From Affinundibacterium nitidum (GTDB lineage: Bacteria > Pseudomonadota > Gammaproteobacteria > Burkholderiales > Burkholderiaceae_D): a DNA stretch of 64,000 nucleotides. The position numbers and the translations under genes were made by a program. The notes below the pieces were generated by a model. That model made no database searches. It saw only the letters and a program-made list of their open reading frames with translations, and had not been told where the DNA came from. The stretch spans positions 62,001 to 126,000 of the forward strand of contig NZ_JACOFZ010000009.1 in assembly GCF_014284155.1 (NCBI RefSeq), given 5' to 3'. Of this stretch, positions 59,489 through 64,000 are shown in pieces. The stretch's first letter is position 1, and every line of letters begins with the position of its first letter.

Positions 59489-60877
59489 TTAGAGTGATCG
59501 CATAATTTGCTCTAACTGTTCAATATGACGATGCCGCCACATTTCTAAGTCATCGATCTTGCGATTCAGGTCACGAATATAACGACTTAACTCGGCGCGA
59601 TCTTGTTCGCGTTTCTTATCAATCCTTGCTGTTTCATCGTTGCGTGGGCGATCTTTATTATCTTGATCGCGTTTGATCTCTTTTTCTAAGCGACGTAGTT
59701 TATCGTCGGTATCATTACGCCTATCGATAGTGCTACTCAAGTCACGTTCAACACGCGCTCTCTCTCGCATCACACTCTCGTAACGTTCGCCACTAACATA
59801 GCCGTGTTGCGCTCTGCCTTGCACGTTTTGACCACATACATTTAAGGCGAAATAAGCGGAGCGTCGTCCAAATTCAAATGCATTTTGTGGACTACAGTAG
59901 CGTGCATTTTCTGCATACCACGCCTGCATATAGTCATCTCTCGAACGTGCCAAAACGAAAAGCTTATCGTTACGCGCATTAGCATTACGTTCTTCGAAGC
60001 GATTCGGCTGCCCGAACCCATCGTCATGCCCTGCATCAGTCCAATATTGTTGTAGGCGCTTTTCCCACATCGCTTGATACTCGGCTTCACTGAATTTCAG
60101 ATCGCGCTTCTTAGCATCAATACGTCGCATATACACGTCCCAACCACTTGTTGCGTCGGCCCAGCCTACGCGTTTCCAATACTCGACAATCTCTTGATCC
60201 CAAGCCTGGCGATAAGCATTCTCACGTACAAACAACTTAGTTTGCTGTGCACGCTTCTGATGATCAATAAACTGTTTATCACTGACACCATTATGCGCAT
60301 CTTCGAATCCTAATCGCGTCCAATAGGCTTCGTTACCGCGACTCCAACCTTGACGATATGCGTCAGCATTAAAGGTAATGTCACCACTACTTTGCGCGCG
60401 CTCTTTTTCAGTATCTGCATTTTTTGCGGCACTTCCGTCTTGATCCCCGATCCCAAACCAATAGTCGGCATTCCCAGCTTTCCAGCCTACATCATACGCA
60501 GCGGGATTCAATGGTGTTTTATTCTTGATGATCTTTTCTGTACTTACCTGCTGCGCATAAAATGATTGTGGGCGCGGTGCTCGACCATCGGCCAACCCGA
60601 TTCGATTCCAGAATTGATAATTTCCTGCCGACCAACCCGTTTGGTATTGTGATGCGGATTCGTTCTTTATTTTTCCTTCATCATAATGAGCACAGAAATC
60701 ACGACGATCTTCAAACTTCGCAACCGATCCTGCTTCTCCATCTTTTTGACCGATAACCACCCAGTCACCCTGTTTGCAATCGCGAATGTCGCGCATAGTT
60801 CCGGCGCAGGCTGACAACAACAGAGTGCAAGCAATCAGAGTTAAGAAACTTATTAATTTATGAACTTGATTTTGCAT
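59489..60877 (-). CDS. Lipoprotein with six aromatic repeats and a C-terminal coiled coil (DUF2799-like)
   Basis: 462 residues. Lipobox LSAC (Cys24). The first part (DCKQGDWVVIGQKDGEAG...FCAHYDEG) matches the DUF2799 pattern. Six degenerate repeats start near residues 77, 127, 173, 221, 266 and 315 (spacing 45-50) and share Y-x2-G-W-x-x-G-N-x-x-Y-W-x-x-x-G-x-x-D-G; the last has a Cys where the Trp was (YC). The final ~100 residues are a highly charged Arg/Asp/Glu/Lys coiled coil. It is probably anchored in the outer membrane facing the periplasm. No function known; it may be an envelope scaffold. Confidence 0.75.
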   Translation of the reverse strand: MQNQVHKLISFLTLIACTLLLSACAGTMRDIRDCKQGDWVVIGQKDGEAGSVAKFEDRRDFCAHYDEGKIKNESASQYQTGWSAGNYQFWNRIGLADGRAPRPQSFYAQQVSTEKIIKNKTPLNPAAYDVGWKAGNADYWFGIGDQDGSAAKNADTEKERAQSSGDITFNADAYRQGWSRGNEAYWTRLGFEDAHNGVSDKQFIDHQKRAQQTKLFVRENAYRQAWDQEIVEYWKRVGWADATSGWDVYMRRIDAKKRDLKFSEAEYQAMWEKRLQQYWTDAGHDDGFGQPNRFEERNANARNDKLFVLARSRDDYMQAWYAENARYCSPQNAFEFGRRSAYFALNVCGQNVQGRAQHGYVSGERYESVMRERARVERDLSSTIDRRNDTDDKLRRLEKEIKRDQDNKDRPRNDETARIDKKREQDRAELSRYIRDLNRKIDDLEMWRHRHIEQLEQIMRSL

Positions 60878-60986
60878 TTTCTTGAAAAGTGAGATTGTAT
60901 TAAGAGTAATAACGCCAAAAAACTAATTTTGTTGACTTGAAACAGATGGTTTTGGACGCACATGCTTCAGCAATATCTTATAAAAG

Positions 60987-62855
60987 ATGACACAATACAC
61001 TAGCAAACTGACTGGCGCAAAAACTCTGAAAGAAATTCCAAATCCTATGGCAATCACCCCCAATAACGAACAAGCGGCAAGCCAGCAGAGTACCTTGTCC
61101 ACGCTAAAAGGCCTACTTCCTTTTCTTCACCCTTATCGAAAACAATTTGCACTGGCAGGTATAGCGCTATTGGTCGCTGCCATGGCCACACTGACCATCC
61201 CCTATGCATTTCGGCAGATGATCGATCTGGGCTTTAGTAAGATTGGAAATGGTAGCAATGGCATACAAAACGTCAATCTCACTTTCTTAGCGCTATTCGC
61301 TGTCGCCGTAGTGTTGGGCATCGCTACGGCCGCGCGTTTTTATATGGTTTCTTGGCTAGGTGAGCGGGTCACGGCCGATATACGCAATGCGGTATATTCG
61401 CACGTCATCAATCAAAGCCCAGAGTTTTTCGAAACCACACAAACAGGTGAAGTACTTTCACGCCTCACGACCGATACAACTCTTATTCAAACTGTAGTTG
61501 GCACCAGCATTAGCCTTGCGCTTCGCAACTTCCTATTATTCTTAGGCGGTTTGATCATGTTATTTGTCACGAGCCCGATGCTGTCTTCAATCATCATTGT
61601 GATGCTTGCTTTAGTTGTGCTTCCCATCGTCTTCTTTGGACGTCGAGTGCGCAAACTTTCACGGGACTCGCAAGACCGTATCGCCGATGCATCCGCAGTG
61701 GCAGGTGAAATCCTAAATGCGATGCCTACTGTGCAGGCGTTCACTCATGAGAAAATCGAGGCTGATCGTTTTTCAAGCTCGGTTGAGAATGCTTTTACCA
61801 CCGCGATGCGTCGTATTCGTGCACGCTCACTTTTGACCATGGTCGCCATTTTGCTCATTTTCGGCGCAATCGTGTTCGTACTTTGGCTTGGCGCTCATGC
61901 CGTTGTCAACGGCGAGATGAGCGGTGGCAAATTGGGTCAGTTTATTTTGTATGCGTCGATCGTAGCAGGAGCCATTGGTGCACTTTCCGAAGTGCTAGGT
62001 GATGCACAACGAGCTGCAGGGGCCACAGAGCGCCTGCTGGAGCTGATGTCTGTGCAATCACCCATCACTGAACCAAATAATGCCTCAACACTACCTCCAA
62101 CCAGAGGACATGGTGCGAAGGTGCAAATTCGCGATCTCCAATTCTTTTATCCTTCAAGGCCACAAACACCGGCCCTAAACAAAATCAATCTAGATATCGA
62201 AGAAGGCGAAACGATCGCACTTGTAGGCTCATCTGGTGCGGGGAAAACTACGCTATTCCAATTACTACTGAGATTCTACGATCCGCAATCGGGAAGCATT
62301 GCGATTGATGGTGTAAACATTCGTGATTTACGCCTCCATGAACTCCGCTCCACTATCGGTATCGTTCCACAAGATACCGTGATCTTCTCGGCCAACGCCA
62401 TGGAAAACATTCGCTATGGACGTCATGATGCAAGTGATGAAGAGGTCATGCATGCAGCCAAAATGGCCGCTGCTCATGACTTCATTCAACATCTTCCTGA
62501 AGGCTACCAATCTTTCTTAGGTGAACGTGGTGTACGTTTATCCGGTGGCCAAAAACAAAGAATTGCAATTGCACGTGCCTTACTCAAAAATCCACGTCTC
62601 ATGTTGCTCGACGAAGCCACGAGTGCTCTGGATGCAGAGTCCGAACGCCTAGTGCAACAAGCTTTAGAAACAGCGATGCAAGGCCGCACCACCTTCATCA
62701 TTGCTCATCGATTATCCACTGTAAAACGCGCGGACCGCATCTTGGTGTTGGACCACGGTGAAATCGTTGAGGTGGGCAATCACCAAAGCTTAGTCGCTTT
62801 AGACGGTGTGTATGCCAAACTCGCAAAGTTACAATTCCATATTCACGAGCAGTAA
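60987..62855 (+). CDS. ABCB-type exporter (MsbA-like), fused permease and ATPase
   Basis: 622 residues, a half-transporter that must dimerise. Six membrane helices (LLPFLHPYRKQFALAGIALL; NVNLTFLALFAVAVVLGIATA; and more) precede the ATPase domain: Walker A VGSSGAGKTTLFQLL, signature LSGGQKQRIAIARALL, Walker B RLMLLDEATSALD and switch His in IIAHRLSTV. The LGERVTADIRNAVYSHV loop is typical of MsbA/lipid-A-type and multidrug exporters. An ATG at 61047 could be the true start. It is followed at 21 bases by the VOC gene. Confidence 0.9.
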   Translation: MTQYTSKLTGAKTLKEIPNPMAITPNNEQAASQQSTLSTLKGLLPFLHPYRKQFALAGIALLVAAMATLTIPYAFRQMIDLGFSKIGNGSNGIQNVNLTFLALFAVAVVLGIATAARFYMVSWLGERVTADIRNAVYSHVINQSPEFFETTQTGEVLSRLTTDTTLIQTVVGTSISLALRNFLLFLGGLIMLFVTSPMLSSIIIVMLALVVLPIVFFGRRVRKLSRDSQDRIADASAVAGEILNAMPTVQAFTHEKIEADRFSSSVENAFTTAMRRIRARSLLTMVAILLIFGAIVFVLWLGAHAVVNGEMSGGKLGQFILYASIVAGAIGALSEVLGDAQRAAGATERLLELMSVQSPITEPNNASTLPPTRGHGAKVQIRDLQFFYPSRPQTPALNKINLDIEEGETIALVGSSGAGKTTLFQLLLRFYDPQSGSIAIDGVNIRDLRLHELRSTIGIVPQDTVIFSANAMENIRYGRHDASDEEVMHAAKMAAAHDFIQHLPEGYQSFLGERGVRLSGGQKQRIAIARALLKNPRLMLLDEATSALDAESERLVQQALETAMQGRTTFIIAHRLSTVKRADRILVLDHGEIVEVGNHQSLVALDGVYAKLAKLQFHIHEQ

Positions 62856-62876
62856 ATAACAACATAAGGAGGCAAT

Positions 62877-63248
62877 ATGATCGGATACGTTACCCTAGGC
62901 ACCAATAATTACGATGCAGCGGCAAAATTTTATGATGAATTACTTGCTGTGATCGGTGCTTCTCGCTTCATGGAGTCAGATCGATTCATCGCTTGGGCAG
63001 TTAGCCCGACACAACCATCACTCGGCATCATTAAACCCTTCGATGGACAAGCTGCCACCGTTGGTAATGGAACCATGGTCTCATTGATCGTCAACAGTCG
63101 AGACAAAGTTGACGCCGTACATGCAAAAGCGCTAGCTCTCGGGGGTAAAGACGAAGGCCCTGCAGGTCCTCGGGGGGACTCGGGATTTTATGCGGGTTAT
63201 TTCCGAGACCTTGACGGCAACAAGCTCAATGTATTTTGTATGGCTTAG
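62877..63248 (+). CDS. VOC superfamily protein (glyoxalase-like)
   Basis: 123 residues with RBS AAGGAGG. The beta-alpha-beta-beta-beta repeat pair is recognisable from IGYVTLGTNNYDAAAKFYDELL and the closing GYFRDLDGNKLNVFCMA. Many such proteins are glyoxalases, dioxygenases or resistance proteins; candidate metal ligands include Asp/His/Glu positions near the ends of the strands, but not enough to name a reaction. It is probably cotranscribed with the ABC exporter and ends at a terminator. Confidence 0.85.
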   Translation: MIGYVTLGTNNYDAAAKFYDELLAVIGASRFMESDRFIAWAVSPTQPSLGIIKPFDGQAATVGNGTMVSLIVNSRDKVDAVHAKALALGGKDEGPAGPRGDSGFYAGYFRDLDGNKLNVFCMA

Positions 63249-63260
63249 TCCTTCAGGGCA

Positions 63261-63292
63261 AAAAAAGAGCGAGGCTAATGCTCGCTCTTTCA
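63261..63292. terminator. Bidirectional rho-independent terminator
   Basis: AAAGAGCGAG and CTCGCTCTTT form a 10-bp stem with a seven-base loop, A-run upstream and T-run at the other end, between the convergent VOC and amidohydrolase genes. Confidence 0.87.
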
Positions 63293-63309
63293 TCTAACTT
63301 TCTAACAGT

Positions 63310-64000
63310 TTATTTTGCATAAACTTGTTTGCCAGCCTGCCACGTTTGCAGGACTTGCGTTTGGTAGATCTGCTTCACTGGCACTTTAAAAATATCTTGG
63401 TCAAGCACGATAAAGTCAGCCCACTTCCCTTTTTCAAGGCTGCCCAAAATGTTTTCTTGGTTTGCGGCATAAGCCGCATCGAGTGTAAAGCATCGGAAAG
63501 CCTCAAGACGCGTCATCGCTTGTTCAGCATGCCAACCACCTTCCGGTTTTTGATCAAAATCTTGACGGCTCACCGCCGAGTAAATACCCCAAAATGGATT
63601 CGGGCTCTCGATAGGAAAATCAGAGCCGCAAGCGATGCGTGATCCCTGTTTCAAGAATGTGCGCCATGCATAAGCACCTTCTAGGCGTTGCTTACCAACT
63701 CTATCCTCTGCCATATTCATATCTGAAGTCGCATGCGTTGGCTGCATTGACGGAATAATGTGGCTCATTTTCAATCGTGGAATATCACTCAGTTGTAGCA
63801 CCTGAGCATGTTCAATTCTGTGGCGCAGCACCGTCGCACTATTCTTCCCTTTGAGCGCTGCGAGACTATTAATGACTTGTAGATTACCAGCGTCACCAAT
63901 CGCATGCACGTTCACTTGATAGCCTCGTGATGCGGCCTTATCAACCATTGTTTGCATTTCTTGATTCGAAACGAAAAGTAGGCCCTTCGTATGAGGTGCG
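63310..64000 (-). CDS. YtcJ-like amidohydrolase, 5' end cut by window edge
   Basis: The frame runs from the edge to the stop at 63310, about 230 residues of what is normally a 530-570 residue enzyme; only the C-terminal part is present. Seen are VHAIGDAGNLQVINSL (metal-binding His), RHRIEHAQVL (His), GSDFPIESPNPFWG (Asp) and a closing KGKWADFIVLDQDIFKV. These mark a metal-dependent hydrolase of the YtcJ/amidohydrolase 3 group, which act on amide bonds of various substrates. A Met at 63957 is internal, not the start. Confidence 0.85.
   Translation of the reverse strand, partial: APHTKGLLFVSNQEMQTMVDKAASRGYQVNVHAIGDAGNLQVINSLAALKGKNSATVLRHRIEHAQVLQLSDIPRLKMSHIIPSMQPTHATSDMNMAEDRVGKQRLEGAYAWRTFLKQGSRIACGSDFPIESPNPFWGIYSAVSRQDFDQKPEGGWHAEQAMTRLEAFRCFTLDAAYAANQENILGSLEKGKWADFIVLDQDIFKVPVKQIYQTQVLQTWQAGKQVYAK

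Overview
The window is a chromosomal stretch of a betaproteobacterium. Gene content and order (exbB-exbD-lpxK-Trm112-kdsB-adk beside xseA-sodB; ftsK-lolA-rarA; hemC-hemD-hemX-hemY; ispH-fkpB next to radC-rpmB-rpmG) fit Burkholderiales. The moderate GC content and AT-rich spacers suggest an Oxalobacteraceae member of the Undibacterium type; that placement is an inference. I see no prophage, insertion sequence, CRISPR array, tRNA or rRNA gene. About 60 protein genes are supported.

Layout. 1-4.4 kb: a PhzF-like enzyme (cut by the window edge), a secreted M24 peptidase and several small secreted or membrane proteins. 4.4-7.8 kb: a lysine-degradation unit, with an Lrp/AsnC regulator divergent from a lysine dehydrogenase-like gene and an aminoadipate-semialdehyde dehydrogenase, and a perfect inverted repeat between them. 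7.9-13.2 kb: a periplasmic solute-binding-like protein and the leftward ftsK-lolA-rarA operon. 13.2-17.5 kb: two secreted polymer hydrolases, a cyanophycinase with a PPC domain and a lipoprotein alpha-amylase, each preceded by a LacI-type palindrome. 17.6-28.5 kb: trxB, smr, glnB, nadE, a FemAB/GNAT-like protein, a Ser/Thr kinase, ppa and the haem operon. 28.6-34 kb: trpS behind a Trp-codon leader peptide and attenuator, an AlkZ/YcaQ-type glycosylase, ispH-fkpB, radC and rpmBG. 34-48.9 kb: an unbroken leftward run with a fatty acid desaturase, MscS channel, RsmB, PurN, a secreted RNase with a barstar, a patatin, an SDR dehydrogenase, the proton pyrophosphatase and the adk-to-exbB cluster. 48.9-49.9 kb: a 991-bp AT-rich spacer with repeated DnaA-box modules. 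49.9-64 kb: xseA, sodB, an M28 peptidase, a NatAB-like ABC exporter, a DUF808 protein, an S9 peptidase, a six-repeat lipoprotein, an ABCB exporter, a VOC protein and an amidohydrolase cut by the edge.

The most interesting signals are regulatory. First, upstream of trpS there is a 17-codon leader with one Trp codon, a 1:2 hairpin beginning right after that codon, an 8-bp antiterminator pairing and a strong terminator: a complete ribosome-mediated attenuator, possibly with a leaderless leader peptide. Second, the exbB/xseA spacer has three or four modules of DnaA boxes spaced at roughly 140-190 bp, lies where gene direction diverges, and is a candidate replication origin or DnaA-titration locus. 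Third, the secreted cyanophycinase and amylase suggest a life scavenging cyanobacterial or other storage polymers.
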